Below are positions 26,982 through 35,624 of a DNA stretch of 64,000 nt, piece after piece. A program made the position numbers and the translations under genes. Numbering within the stretch: position 1 is the stretch's first letter; each line of letters starts with the position of its first letter. Below the pieces are notes generated by a model, which was given only the letters and a program-made list of their open reading frames with translations, did no database searches and was not told the origin of the DNA. This DNA is from Bacillota bacterium (GTDB lineage: Bacteria; Bacillota; Clostridia; Christensenellales; Aristaeellaceae): NCBI GenBank assembly GCA_023398575.1, contig JAEWSC010000057.1:14184-78183 (forward strand). Reading direction: 5' to 3'.

Positions 26982-29465
26982 TTAAATACAATTCATCCAA
27001 GAGTCCTTTTCCAGCAACGGGCAAGGTGAAATTTTGCCCTGCATCAAGCGGAACGTACGGATCTCAAAGGGAGACAGAGATACCACTTCATCAATATTGA
27101 GCCTGGGAATTTGAATGCGCGCCTGTGCTTTTTCTCCCATGCTTTCATATAAGCGAAGGATGTACCCTGCACCATCCTCTGCCTGTTTGAAGGCAGAAAC
27201 CATCACCGTCGGGTGGTCAAGGGTAAACAGCGGCGGGCATTTTTCCCCGCGGCCAGCCGGATTCATGGCCAGAGCATATGGCGCTTCGTTAAAGGCCAGT
27301 GCCTTTTGAGAAAGTGATGCATCCACTTTTTCCATTTCACCCGCGGTGACAAGGAACTTAAAAACACGTTCTCCCTGCTCCATGCGCACGGTATGGCGCA
27401 CCTCATGCAAGGTTTTCTCAAAATGGCCGTCGGCGGCGGAATAGCCGGCAGAACGCAATAGCGTGATGCCTATGTTCCCAGCGCTAAAGCAAGAGCCGTG
27501 TACGCCATCGTTGATAACCGCCAGTTGGTGGCTGCCATCATATACGCCGCACCACTTTTGTGACACCACCTCATCGTCGTGCCGCAAGTCCTCCCAGGCG
27601 AAGGCGATCTGACCGCGGTAGGCTCCATCCTCCAGAGTGGTTGGCAGCATAAGCTTCAGGTACATATCCTTTTCATTCCAGTAAACGCCCGTCTCTACTT
27701 CAAAATCCGTTCCCGTCTTAGGCAGCAGGTAACGCTGATAAGCAAAGGAATGGTGCAAACCGAATACGGCTTCCACCACCGTACGCACCTGACCATCCTC
27801 AATCACTCGGACGGAAGGGACCACTTGGTCGCAAAGGCCCGAAAAGGCGCTTCCCTCATGGGGCGAAAGCAGCGCAAAACGACGTGAACCATGGCTTTCG
27901 CCTGTGCCAAGACCCCAGGAATTGTAAGTATCGTCAAAAGCACACAATTCAAAACCGCCGGGCTTCATGAATTCCTTTTCGCCCACCCGGTAGCTGTCAA
28001 CAAGTCCAGTGGCCGTATTGATGATAACACGCATCTGTCCATTGTCAAACACAAACTGCTTTTGCGAGGCAATAGGCGCAAAGGTAGGCCTCTTTTGCAG
28101 GGGTTCAAAAGCAATGACAAACCGGTTCATGGCGAAAGGTTTTAGCTCTGCCTGCACGGTGACCTTTTTGCGCCAGTCAATGCAAAAATGGCTGCTCTCC
28201 ATCTCGCTCTGGGTAGGTACCGGCCGGCCATCCAATGACGCCTTTGGCGCGTAAAAGGTGGAATCCCAATTCTGCTTAGGCAGGCCGCATTCAAAAGAAA
28301 ACGCGCCAGTTACCGGGAATGGATGGGGGTTGTATACAAGCACTACAGAGGTTCCATCAGCTACACTTTCTTCCCCTTGCGATAGCGCAGTGAAGGCATT
28401 CATTTTCACTTTCGCCAGGGTATACAGCCCGTGGTCGATTACCTGCAGTGTATCCTCCTCCACCAATTGGGTGCCGGAACCGGGCAGCGCGTCGTGAAAC
28501 TCACTGAAGACAAGGTCGCGCTGGGCATCGTTCAGCGCTGCCGCAGGATAGGACATACCCTTTTGTACAGCCGCTGCCACGCACATTTTTTCGGTGAGAT
28601 ACAACTCATTTTCCAACTGCCGGTGCTTTTGCTTGATGCGTATTTGGGAGGTATAGCAGCCAGGGGCAACAGGATTCAAGCCCTTATTTACAGTAGGCAA
28701 AGTGATACACTTTTCCCGGAGTTCCTGAAAATAAGCTTCCGGTGTGGAATGCACAAGTGTATAAGGCGTATCTCCCGCTTTCATCAACGCTGCCAAATCC
28801 CGCATATCCTTGCGGGACGGCCCGCCGCCGTGATCGCCCACACCCCATAAAAACAACGTGACCGGTTCGTCTTTTTTCTCTTGCGCAAAGGCAGTCAACT
28901 CTTCGGCTACCTTTCCATAGACGGAGTTGTAATTTTCATCTGAACGGTGGACAATCACAGAGCTATTATGAAAACCTTGCCAGATAAAATCCTGGCTTTC
29001 AAAATCATAATGACCCTTACCCGGCCGGCAGACAACATAGCTGTCGTAACCCGCCTGGTGCAGTATTTGAACCAGGCCCTGGGAATGGCCAAAGGAATCA
29101 AAGTTGATGGCTGTGGTCGGGCAAACGCCAAACTCCTTTTCAAAGAAGGTGCGTCCCATCAGAATATTGCGGATGATGGATTCGCCGCTGGGCATATTGC
29201 AATCGGGCTGCAAGTACCAGCCGCCCATGATACGAAAGGAGCCTTCCTTGACTTGCTGCCTGATCTGCTCAAACAGAAGCGGATCATGCTGGAGAATCCA
29301 CTCATATAACAACGCTTCGTTATGACAGAATACGAAGCCTGGGTTTTCCTTGATGATTTCGCTGGCCGTGCGGAAGGTGGCGATAGCCTCGGCGCAGCCT
29401 TCCTGCCAGCGCCAGAGCCAGACAGGGTCCAGATGGGCATTGCAGATGAGATGAATATTTTTCAT
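26982..29465 (-). CDS. GH38 alpha-mannosidase
   Basis: The ATG at 29465, with AAGGGAG upstream, gives 827 residues, typical of bacterial GH38; a longer in-frame extension lacks a ribosome-binding site. The N-terminus shows the zinc site HLDPVWLW (His11, Asp13) and the nucleophile segment FDSFGHSQG (Asp123). The C-terminal half is the beta-sandwich mannosidase domain. It has no signal peptide, so hydrolysis of alpha-1,2/1,3-linked mannose occurs in the cytoplasm on imported oligosaccharides. It is followed by GH125 and separated from GH76 by repeat copy A. Confidence 0.92.
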   Translation of the reverse strand: MKNIHLICNAHLDPVWLWRWQEGCAEAIATFRTASEIIKENPGFVFCHNEALLYEWILQHDPLLFEQIRQQVKEGSFRIMGGWYLQPDCNMPSGESIIRNILMGRTFFEKEFGVCPTTAINFDSFGHSQGLVQILHQAGYDSYVVCRPGKGHYDFESQDFIWQGFHNSSVIVHRSDENYNSVYGKVAEELTAFAQEKKDEPVTLFLWGVGDHGGGPSRKDMRDLAALMKAGDTPYTLVHSTPEAYFQELREKCITLPTVNKGLNPVAPGCYTSQIRIKQKHRQLENELYLTEKMCVAAAVQKGMSYPAAALNDAQRDLVFSEFHDALPGSGTQLVEEDTLQVIDHGLYTLAKVKMNAFTALSQGEESVADGTSVVLVYNPHPFPVTGAFSFECGLPKQNWDSTFYAPKASLDGRPVPTQSEMESSHFCIDWRKKVTVQAELKPFAMNRFVIAFEPLQKRPTFAPIASQKQFVFDNGQMRVIINTATGLVDSYRVGEKEFMKPGGFELCAFDDTYNSWGLGTGESHGSRRFALLSPHEGSAFSGLCDQVVPSVRVIEDGQVRTVVEAVFGLHHSFAYQRYLLPKTGTDFEVETGVYWNEKDMYLKLMLPTTLEDGAYRGQIAFAWEDLRHDDEVVSQKWCGVYDGSHQLAVINDGVHGSCFSAGNIGITLLRSAGYSAADGHFEKTLHEVRHTVRMEQGERVFKFLVTAGEMEKVDASLSQKALAFNEAPYALAMNPAGRGEKCPPLFTLDHPTVMVSAFKQAEDGAGYILRLYESMGEKAQARIQIPRLNIDEVVSLSPFEIRTFRLMQGKISPCPLLEKDSWMNCI

Positions 29466-29588
29466 ATATAACTCCCTTAATTGGAAGAGCTTGCGCCGAT
29501 CCAAGAATCGACGGGCAGGAATATGCAAGATCAGAAACGCATTTGCAGCATTCGCAATAAAAATTTGATAGCTGCTTTAATATGCAGC
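29466..29588. other. Spacer between repeat copy A and GH38
   Basis: This AT-richer stretch holds no gene. It carries the GH38 ribosome-binding site and, at 29580-29588, the 9-base ATATGCAGC that is repeated directly at 29797-29805 on the other side of copy A. I see no convincing promoter for GH38 here. Confidence 0.5.
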
Positions 29589-29796
29589 GTGTCAAAAAAA
29601 TGGCATACCACTTTTTTGAGTTTTTCCCTCGCTACACCGCAAAACCGCTACGCGTTTTTGCGGTCGTGTGCTCGGGCAAGGAAGGAATTTCTTCGAAATT
29701 CCTGCGCAAATCACCGCACATGTCGCTGATTTGCGATTCCAGATTGGAAGACTCCGGCCCTCCAATGCCTCCCAGTAGGTTTATTGACAATCTGTG
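29589..29796 (-). repeat. Dispersed structured repeat, copy A
   Basis: This 208-bp copy resembles those at 59053 and 60286. It starts on the plus strand with GTGTCAAAAAA and is flanked by direct ATATGCAGC. On the minus strand it can form: CGCAAATCA/TGATTTGCG (29705-29713 with 29727-29735); GGAATTTC/GAAATTCC; ACCGCAAAA/TTTTGCGGT (29636-29644 with 29656-29664); and a last hairpin ending in seven T residues. Copy B keeps the first stem with compensatory changes. A structured RNA ending in a terminator, or a small mobile element, are both possible. Confidence 0.75.
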
Positions 29797-29834
29797 ATAT
29801 GCAGCCGGAGAGATTACCTCCTCCGGCTGCATAT
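29797..29834 (-). terminator. Hairpin after GH76
   Basis: A 14-bp stem ATATGCAGCCGGAG (29797-29810) pairs with 29821-29834. Immediately downstream of it on the minus strand repeat copy A begins, and no T-tract is left, consistent with copy A having inserted directly behind the hairpin. Confidence 0.6.
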
Positions 29835-29857
29835 TGTCTATTAAGCCGCATTAAACA

Positions 29858-30895
29858 TTATGGCTCGCTGCTTTTCAATTGCTTCGCAGCCATTTCCAGC
29901 AGCATTACACCGCTTAAGTGCTGGGCCAAGTCCACCGTTTCCCCGGGCTGCACATCCCAATAGCCGCCGATGATGCCGGATAATGACATGCCTTTTTCAA
30001 TAACTGACGCTGCGTTTGTATACAGCATGTTTTCAAGCGCCGTTTCCTCAGGCGCTTCCTTCAGCAACTCCACAAGGTAACGGAAGAAGATACCGCGGAA
30101 CAGGCCGCAATCATCCTTGCCCTCATAGGGGAACACACCGCCGTGGGCATCACCAAAACGCCGTTTGGATTCGTAGGCAATCTTCTTTGCCAGGTGAAGA
30201 TGCTGGCTGTCACCGGTGATGCGGTAAAACTCCACCGCCGCGCCGATCATGACCCCCTGGTTATAGGTGAATGCCCAGTCATAATCAATGGTCCCATCGC
30301 CTGTACGGTTCATGCCATCCCACACGTAATACGTATCGGGATCCATCAGATTATCCCTGTTCCACTCGAAAATCTTTTTCCCCCAGGCAAGATCGTCCTC
30401 GTTGCCAAAACGCTGGTACAGGCGGAAAGCCAACATGGCCGCCGGCGCGTTAGCAGGGGTATTCTTATAATCCAATTGATCCTTGCGCCAGGCCATGCCG
30501 CCGCCCATATGGTCGTTCCAAGCAGTTTTGATATCCTGCCAGAGGATATCCACCCGCTTTTTGTAGCTGTCCTCCCGGGTCTCATCCCACATCCTTAACA
30601 GCGCCAGAGCCATCCACTCCATATCGTCGTACCAATTGTTCAATATGGTGCCGCCGTTATGGGCAATGGTGCCTTTGAACTCCTTTTGGATCAGGTCCAT
30701 ATAGGCCTGGTCCCTTGTGCGCAGATAGCCATCCAGCAGCGCGTCGATGGCGTGGGCCTGCCACCAATAAGAAAAGCGCTCGGTTCGGTCATGGGGCAAG
30801 CGGTGGCGGAAGATCACATCTCCCGCATCCCAGAATTGTTCGGTCAGCGCCTTTTGGGCGAGGTCCGCGGCTGATAAGACCGCTGCATTGTTCAT
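29858..30895 (-). CDS. GH76 endo-alpha-1,6-mannanase-family protein, intracellular
   Basis: The ATG at 30895 follows GGAGG and gives 345 residues; no signal peptide. The catalytic Asp pair is at NNWYDDMEWMALALLR (Asp90, Asp91), the GH76 signature. Family members hydrolyse the alpha-1,6-mannan backbone of yeast mannan. Lack of a secretion signal suggests action on imported oligosaccharides. It lies directly after the binding-protein gene, following an intercistronic hairpin, and upstream of GH38 and GH125. Confidence 0.9.
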   Translation of the reverse strand: MNNAAVLSAADLAQKALTEQFWDAGDVIFRHRLPHDRTERFSYWWQAHAIDALLDGYLRTRDQAYMDLIQKEFKGTIAHNGGTILNNWYDDMEWMALALLRMWDETREDSYKKRVDILWQDIKTAWNDHMGGGMAWRKDQLDYKNTPANAPAAMLAFRLYQRFGNEDDLAWGKKIFEWNRDNLMDPDTYYVWDGMNRTGDGTIDYDWAFTYNQGVMIGAAVEFYRITGDSQHLHLAKKIAYESKRRFGDAHGGVFPYEGKDDCGLFRGIFFRYLVELLKEAPEETALENMLYTNAASVIEKGMSLSGIIGGYWDVQPGETVDLAQHLSGVMLLEMAAKQLKSSEP

Positions 30896-30938
30896 AAGTT
30901 GCCTCCGGGTTGATAAAGTTTTAGGCTCGTATAACTCC

Positions 30939-30965
30939 GCCCGTCCCGCATCCTGCGGGACGGGC
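30939..30965 (-). promoter_or_regulatory. Strong intercistronic stem-loop after binding-protein gene
   Basis: GCCCGTCCCGCA (30939-30950) pairs perfectly with 30954-30965 around three bases. No T-tract follows, so it more likely stabilises the 3' end of the binding-protein message than terminates it. Confidence 0.65.
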
Positions 30966-30991
30966 ATAAGGAAATGTGTACCTGTTGCCAG

Positions 30992-32248
30992 TCAATAGTC
31001 CAGTGCCGCCTCTTCCAGTGCAGTGTTGCCCTGGCGTTCAGCGTTATCCAGCGCTTCCTGCGCGGTGACTTCACCGCTTAAGAACAGCTGCCACTGGGGA
31101 ATCATGGCCAAGGATTCCATAGTGGAGTAGCCCTGGGTCTTGGGCCGGATGTGGCCATACTGGAAAGCGCCAAACAGTGCGCTCAGATGGGGATCATTTG
31201 CAATGTAAGGATCAGCGGCAGCGTCCACGTTGGCGGGCAGATAGCCATTGATCTTGGTGAAGAGCAGGCTGTTTTCCGCGCTGCAGGCCCACCACTCGAT
31301 GAAGTCCATGGCCTCGCGGGGATGGGCAGCCAATGCGGGGATGGCCAGGCCGAAGCCGCCCATGCCACTGGCAGGGCTCTGCCCAGGTGCGCCGGGGCAG
31401 GGGATGATGCCCAGGTTGATACCGGCCTTCTTGACATTGTTTAAATCCCAGGGGCCGGAAACCATCATGGCAGCCTTGCCGGCGATGAAAGCCTGGCCAT
31501 TGTACGCTTCATTAAAGCCCGTCTCGTACACCTTGTCCTGCTTGAGCATCTGATCCCAGAAGTTCAAAACCGCCAGGCCAGCCTCATTATTAAAGGCGAC
31601 GGTGGGAGGGGTGGTGTCATCATTGATCAGCTTGCCGCCAGCCTGCCACAGATAAGCACTGAAGAGGCCTACGTCATTCATCACATAGCCGGATTGGGTC
31701 AGGGCGCCGGTATCATCGCGCTTGGTGGTAGCCACAGCCGCGGCGCGAAGATCATCCCACGTCTTGATGGTTGTGTAATCAATGCCTGCTTCCTTGAGCA
31801 GATCGATGTTGCAAAACAGCACGCGGGCATCCACCATGGTGGGCAGGCCATAGAGCTTGCCGTCATAGGTGAGCTCATCCACAGTAGGAGCAAAGAACTT
31901 GGAAAGGTCTACCTTGTCCGCCGCTACCATTTCATCCAGCGCAAGCAGCGCACCCTTGGGAGCGTAGGAAGAGGTGTTGAACCTATCCCAGAGAACCACG
32001 TCGCAGGTTTCGCCGCCGGCGATGGCGGTGAGCAGCTTCTGCTCGGTGCCATCTACATACTGATAGGTGATGTGTACCTTATCCTGGGCTGCGTTGTAGG
32101 AATCCAGCATTTCCTGGAACTGGGCAATGGAATCGCCGCTCCAGCCGCCCCACATAACAAGCTCTGTCCTGCCTTCACCAGACGCCGTCAACGGGACCGC
32201 CGCCAGGAGCAAGAGGGCCGCAACCAAAAGTGCCAGGGTTCTTTTCAT
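30992..32248 (-). CDS. Extracellular solute-binding protein family 1 (mannan oligosaccharides)
   Basis: The ATG at 32248 with AGGAGG gives 418 residues. The signal peptide MKRTLALLVAALLLL... ends near TASGEG without a lipobox cysteine. The mature part is MalE/UgpB-like (VMWGGWSGDS, then DVVLWDRFN, AAMMVSGPWDL). It is the third gene of an operon beginning with the repressor at 35312. Substrate is inferred from the adjoining GH76, GH38 and GH125 genes to be alpha-mannoside oligosaccharides. Confidence 0.88.
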   Translation of the reverse strand: MKRTLALLVAALLLLAAVPLTASGEGRTELVMWGGWSGDSIAQFQEMLDSYNAAQDKVHITYQYVDGTEQKLLTAIAGGETCDVVLWDRFNTSSYAPKGALLALDEMVAADKVDLSKFFAPTVDELTYDGKLYGLPTMVDARVLFCNIDLLKEAGIDYTTIKTWDDLRAAAVATTKRDDTGALTQSGYVMNDVGLFSAYLWQAGGKLINDDTTPPTVAFNNEAGLAVLNFWDQMLKQDKVYETGFNEAYNGQAFIAGKAAMMVSGPWDLNNVKKAGINLGIIPCPGAPGQSPASGMGGFGLAIPALAAHPREAMDFIEWWACSAENSLLFTKINGYLPANVDAAADPYIANDPHLSALFGAFQYGHIRPKTQGYSTMESLAMIPQWQLFLSGEVTAQEALDNAERQGNTALEEAALDY

Positions 32249-32273
32249 GGTTTTTTCCTCCTTAGAAATAGGG

Positions 32274-33152
32274 TTATGATTTACTGCCACTAAAGGCAAT
32301 ACCCTCAATGAAATACCGCTGGGCAAAGGCAAAGAGAATAAGCACCGGAATGGTCGAAAACACCGTGCCTGCCATCATGGCCCCGTAGTTGGTGGAATAA
32401 TTGTTCTTAAATAGTGACAACCCGATTTGTATCGTGTGCTTGTTGGCATCGTTGAGCACGATTAGCGGCCACATAAAGCTGTTCCAGCCGGACTGAAAGG
32501 TAAGTATACCCAGCGTTATGGCAGCGGGCGTGACAAGGGGGAAGTATACATTCATAAAGATGCGGAACTCCCCGCAGCCGTCAATTCGTGCTGCCTCACC
32601 CAAGTCATCCGGCAGCGAAGCAAAGAACTGCCGCATAAAGAACACCGCGTACGCGCCTACAGCGCCGGTCAGGATAATGGCCCAGAAGGTGTTGATAAAT
32701 CCCTTTCCGCCCTGGCCAAACAGGTCGTTGCCGCCCACCAGTGGGAATTTGCGCAACACTACAAACTGGGGTACCATGGTCACAATACCGGGAATCATCA
32801 TGGATGAGAGCAGGATGGTGAACATGATGTTCTTGCCCTTGATGTTCAGCTTGGCAAAGGCATAGCCGGCCAGTGCTCCGAGAAACACATTGGTGAGAAC
32901 ACCTGAAACGGCCAGGATAAGCGAGTTCTTGAAATATTTGAAAAAAGGAACAGTGTTCAGTACATCCTGGTAATTTTGCAAATTTCCCGCTTGGGGCATA
33001 ATGCTCAGTGGGCTGGCGTAAATCTCCACCATGGGCTTGAAGGAGGTCGCTATCATCCACAAAAAGGGATAAATGGTGCACACAGCAATCAGGCTCGCAG
33101 AAATATACCAGACATATGCCCTGAACGTTTTTTTGCTCTTGGGTTCCACCAT
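32274..33152 (-). CDS. ABC sugar permease (MalG/UgpE type)
   Basis: This encodes 292 residues with six hydrophobic segments and the EAA loop GEAARIDGCGEFRIFMNVYFP near residue 184. It pairs with the MalF-type permease upstream. The first ~10 residues (MVEPKSKKTF) are cytoplasmic. No ATPase gene is nearby. Confidence 0.9.
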   Translation of the reverse strand: MVEPKSKKTFRAYVWYISASLIAVCTIYPFLWMIATSFKPMVEIYASPLSIMPQAGNLQNYQDVLNTVPFFKYFKNSLILAVSGVLTNVFLGALAGYAFAKLNIKGKNIMFTILLSSMMIPGIVTMVPQFVVLRKFPLVGGNDLFGQGGKGFINTFWAIILTGAVGAYAVFFMRQFFASLPDDLGEAARIDGCGEFRIFMNVYFPLVTPAAITLGILTFQSGWNSFMWPLIVLNDANKHTIQIGLSLFKNNYSTNYGAMMAGTVFSTIPVLILFAFAQRYFIEGIAFSGSKS

Positions 33153-33169
33153 AAAGATCGCCCCCTTCC

Positions 33170-34048
33170 TTATTCCTTTTCCTTATTGATGCGCATGTTC
33201 ATCAAGCTGAACACAAAGATAATGGCAAACAGGCACAGCGACATGGCGGAGGCATAGCCCATTTTTAAGTCTTTAAACCCTTTGTTGTAAATATAGTACA
33301 CCAGCGTAATGGTGGCATTGCCTGGCCCGCCGCTGGTTAACAGATAGGCAGCATCAAACACCTGGAACGTACCAATAATGAGCATGGTCGATACAAAGAA
33401 GGTTGTCTTACGTATGGATGGTACCGTGATTTTCGTAAAACGCTGCCAGCGGTTTGCCCCATCGATGACGGCTGCCTCATAATACACATCCGGCACCCCT
33501 TTTAAGGCTGAAAGAAAAATCATCATATTTCCCGCGTAGCCTGCCCATAGGCTCATGATGACAATGGCAATCATAGCGGTCTTTGTGTCGTTGAGCCAGG
33601 ATGGGCCGATGATGCCAAATAACGACAATAGCCCATTCAAAAGCCCCATCTTGGGGTTATAAATCCAAAACCACAGGGTGGCGTTTGCGACAGAGGATGA
33701 TAACACCGGTAGATAATACATTGTGCGGTAGAGACCGACGAACCGGCGTTTGGAGTTGATGAACAACGCCACACAAAGAGAAAGGATCAATCCTGACGGC
33801 ACATAAAACAACGTGTATGTGGCGGTATTGCGAAGGGAAATCCAGAAAAATTCATCCCGGAAGATACGCTCAAAGTTCTTGAACGCAACCCACTTGGGCG
33901 GGTTGATGATGTCATAGCTGGTGAAGCTGAATACAACTGCCATAACAAGCGGTACAAAGGTGAACAGGAAAAAGAGGATGACTGGCGGGGCGATAAACAG
34001 CCAGCCCATTCTGTTTTGGGTCGCGGAGAATTTGGAGCTTCTGTTCAT
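33170..34048 (-). CDS. ABC sugar permease (MalF/UgpA type)
   Basis: The ATG at 34048, with AAAGGGG upstream, gives 292 residues; an upstream in-frame start lacks a ribosome-binding site. It is polytopic, with YEAAVIDGANRWQRFTKITVP as the EAA loop (near 197). It follows the regulator gene by 100 bases and begins the transporter part of the operon. Confidence 0.9.
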   Translation of the reverse strand: MNRSSKFSATQNRMGWLFIAPPVILFFLFTFVPLVMAVVFSFTSYDIINPPKWVAFKNFERIFRDEFFWISLRNTATYTLFYVPSGLILSLCVALFINSKRRFVGLYRTMYYLPVLSSSVANATLWFWIYNPKMGLLNGLLSLFGIIGPSWLNDTKTAMIAIVIMSLWAGYAGNMMIFLSALKGVPDVYYEAAVIDGANRWQRFTKITVPSIRKTTFFVSTMLIIGTFQVFDAAYLLTSGGPGNATITLVYYIYNKGFKDLKMGYASAMSLCLFAIIFVFSLMNMRINKEKE

Positions 34049-34148
34049 AGGCAAGACCCCTTTCCCGAAATGTACGCAGTCCGATAAAAAAGGCAGCAAC
34101 AAACCAGGGCAGCACATGTTGGCGTGCCCACACGGAACCAACTACTGT

Positions 34149-35312
34149 TTAGATAGCGATATGGTTCACATTTAATAGTTCTTTAGGCGGTGCGATGGTG
34201 TTTCCTTCCACCCATTCGCCCTCCAGTAAAAAGCTGCGGCTTTGAGGTGTTTTCCCGCCCAATATATCCCCCATCACTTTCACAGCGCAGGAACCCATCA
34301 ATCTTTGCGGCTGCTTGACATGGGATAGGATATGCAATCCCAGATAACTGGAATCAAAATCGAAGCTGACAATGGAAATATCCTCCGGCACACGTTTACC
34401 AATGCGGCGCACCGCATCCCAGGCTGCCTTGGCCACACTGTACTCGGTGCCAAAGATGGCCGTGATATCGGGATGGCGCTTTAAATGCGAGGCGATGGCT
34501 TCCACATAGGTTTCATGCGCAGCCGGATCGCTCATGCCTTGGCCCTTGGCCTTGGCCAGGCCGCTTAACCGGGCCAGCCACAAATCACGCCTGACTGCCA
34601 GGCGGCTGTCGGCAAATGCTTCCAAATACCCCTGCATCCGTTCCTTCAAGGTCGAAGATTGGTCGTCTTCCAACGCCAAAAGGGATATATTCCGGTGGCC
34701 GCAGCCTATAAGCTTTTCGACCGCCTGCCTGCCGAGCCGCACATTATCGACTCCGACAAAGGGGGCGTCAATGCCTGTCATAGACCTGTCGATCATCACC
34801 ACCGGATACTTGGAATAGACCGCGTTGAGCAGCACCTCGTTATACAATTCCCCATGGGCGGGCTGTACAATAATTCCTTCCACGCCCGCTGCCATCAGGG
34901 ATTTCAAAATCTTCGCCTCGGTTCTTTGATCATTGCCAGCGTTTTTGAGTATCAAATGCATGCCCAGCTCTTCTGCTTTGTCCACCGCACCGTTTACGAT
35001 GTCCAGACCAAAGGATGATCCATAACCGCCCATCACAAGTGCAATAATATGTCCAGCCGCTTCTTTGCTTTTTTGCACACCAGGAATCGCGCAATCCTTT
35101 TTCACAAAGGAGCCCCGGCCAGGGATGCGAATAATCACACCATCCTCTGCCAGCTTGTTCATCGCCTTCTTGCTGGTGATTCGGCTAACAAAAAACGTCT
35201 TGGCCAGTTCCATTTCGGTGGGCAATTGACGGCCATCGGCATATATACCATTTGCTATGTCCTCCATCAGCTTGTCATAAATATGCTGATAAAGGGTATC
35301 ACCGGTTTTCAT
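34149..35312 (-). CDS. AraR-type GntR/LacI transcriptional repressor
   Basis: This encodes 387 residues. Residues 1-75 form a GntR winged helix (LYQHIYDKLMEDI, LPTEMELAKTFFVSRITSKKA, GRGSFV). Residues ~85-385 form a LacI-type ligand-binding domain (IALVMGGYGSSFGLDIVNGA). This fusion is characteristic of AraR-like sugar repressors. It heads the mannan operon, so autoregulation and control of the transporter and mannosidases is expected. The inducer is probably a mannose derivative; that is inference. Confidence 0.88.
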   Translation of the reverse strand: MKTGDTLYQHIYDKLMEDIANGIYADGRQLPTEMELAKTFFVSRITSKKAMNKLAEDGVIIRIPGRGSFVKKDCAIPGVQKSKEAAGHIIALVMGGYGSSFGLDIVNGAVDKAEELGMHLILKNAGNDQRTEAKILKSLMAAGVEGIIVQPAHGELYNEVLLNAVYSKYPVVMIDRSMTGIDAPFVGVDNVRLGRQAVEKLIGCGHRNISLLALEDDQSSTLKERMQGYLEAFADSRLAVRRDLWLARLSGLAKAKGQGMSDPAAHETYVEAIASHLKRHPDITAIFGTEYSVAKAAWDAVRRIGKRVPEDISIVSFDFDSSYLGLHILSHVKQPQRLMGSCAVKVMGDILGGKTPQSRSFLLEGEWVEGNTIAPPKELLNVNHIAI

Positions 35313-35390
35313 CGCATGCCTCCTGGTTCATTATAAAGCGCCATACTGGCAGCCTGCATTTTAGCTATCTTCATCACATTCGATGAGGTT

Positions 35391-35419
35391 ATTGTAGCCA
35401 TATCGACAAGAAGTGTCAA
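35391..35419 (-). promoter_or_regulatory. Promoter of the mannan operon
   Basis: On the minus strand TTGACA (35419-35414) and TACAAT (35396-35391) are 17 bases apart. GGTTAT (35387-35392) and ATAACC (35421-35426) bracket it as an inverted repeat and may be a repressor site. Confidence 0.7.
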
Positions 35420-35567
35420 CATAACCAATATATCATTTTGAGCAAATATACCCAATATGCCATAATTACCAATCGATCATCCAATTCCTCATGCACTCTA
35501 TAGGCATATCACATTTCTTCATCCATGAATTCCTTATTAGAGCACAATACGCAGAAACGATAAATCC

Positions 35568-35596
35568 TTTACACTCAGATAAATTTGTCTTATAAT
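35568..35596 (+). promoter_or_regulatory. Promoter of the PTS IIC-like gene
   Basis: TTTACA (35568-35573), 17 bases and TATAAT (35591-35596) lie just before a GGAGGAGGG ribosome-binding site. Confidence 0.75.
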
Positions 35597-35624
35597 GTGT
35601 CAAAATTGGAGGAGGGACAAACTC

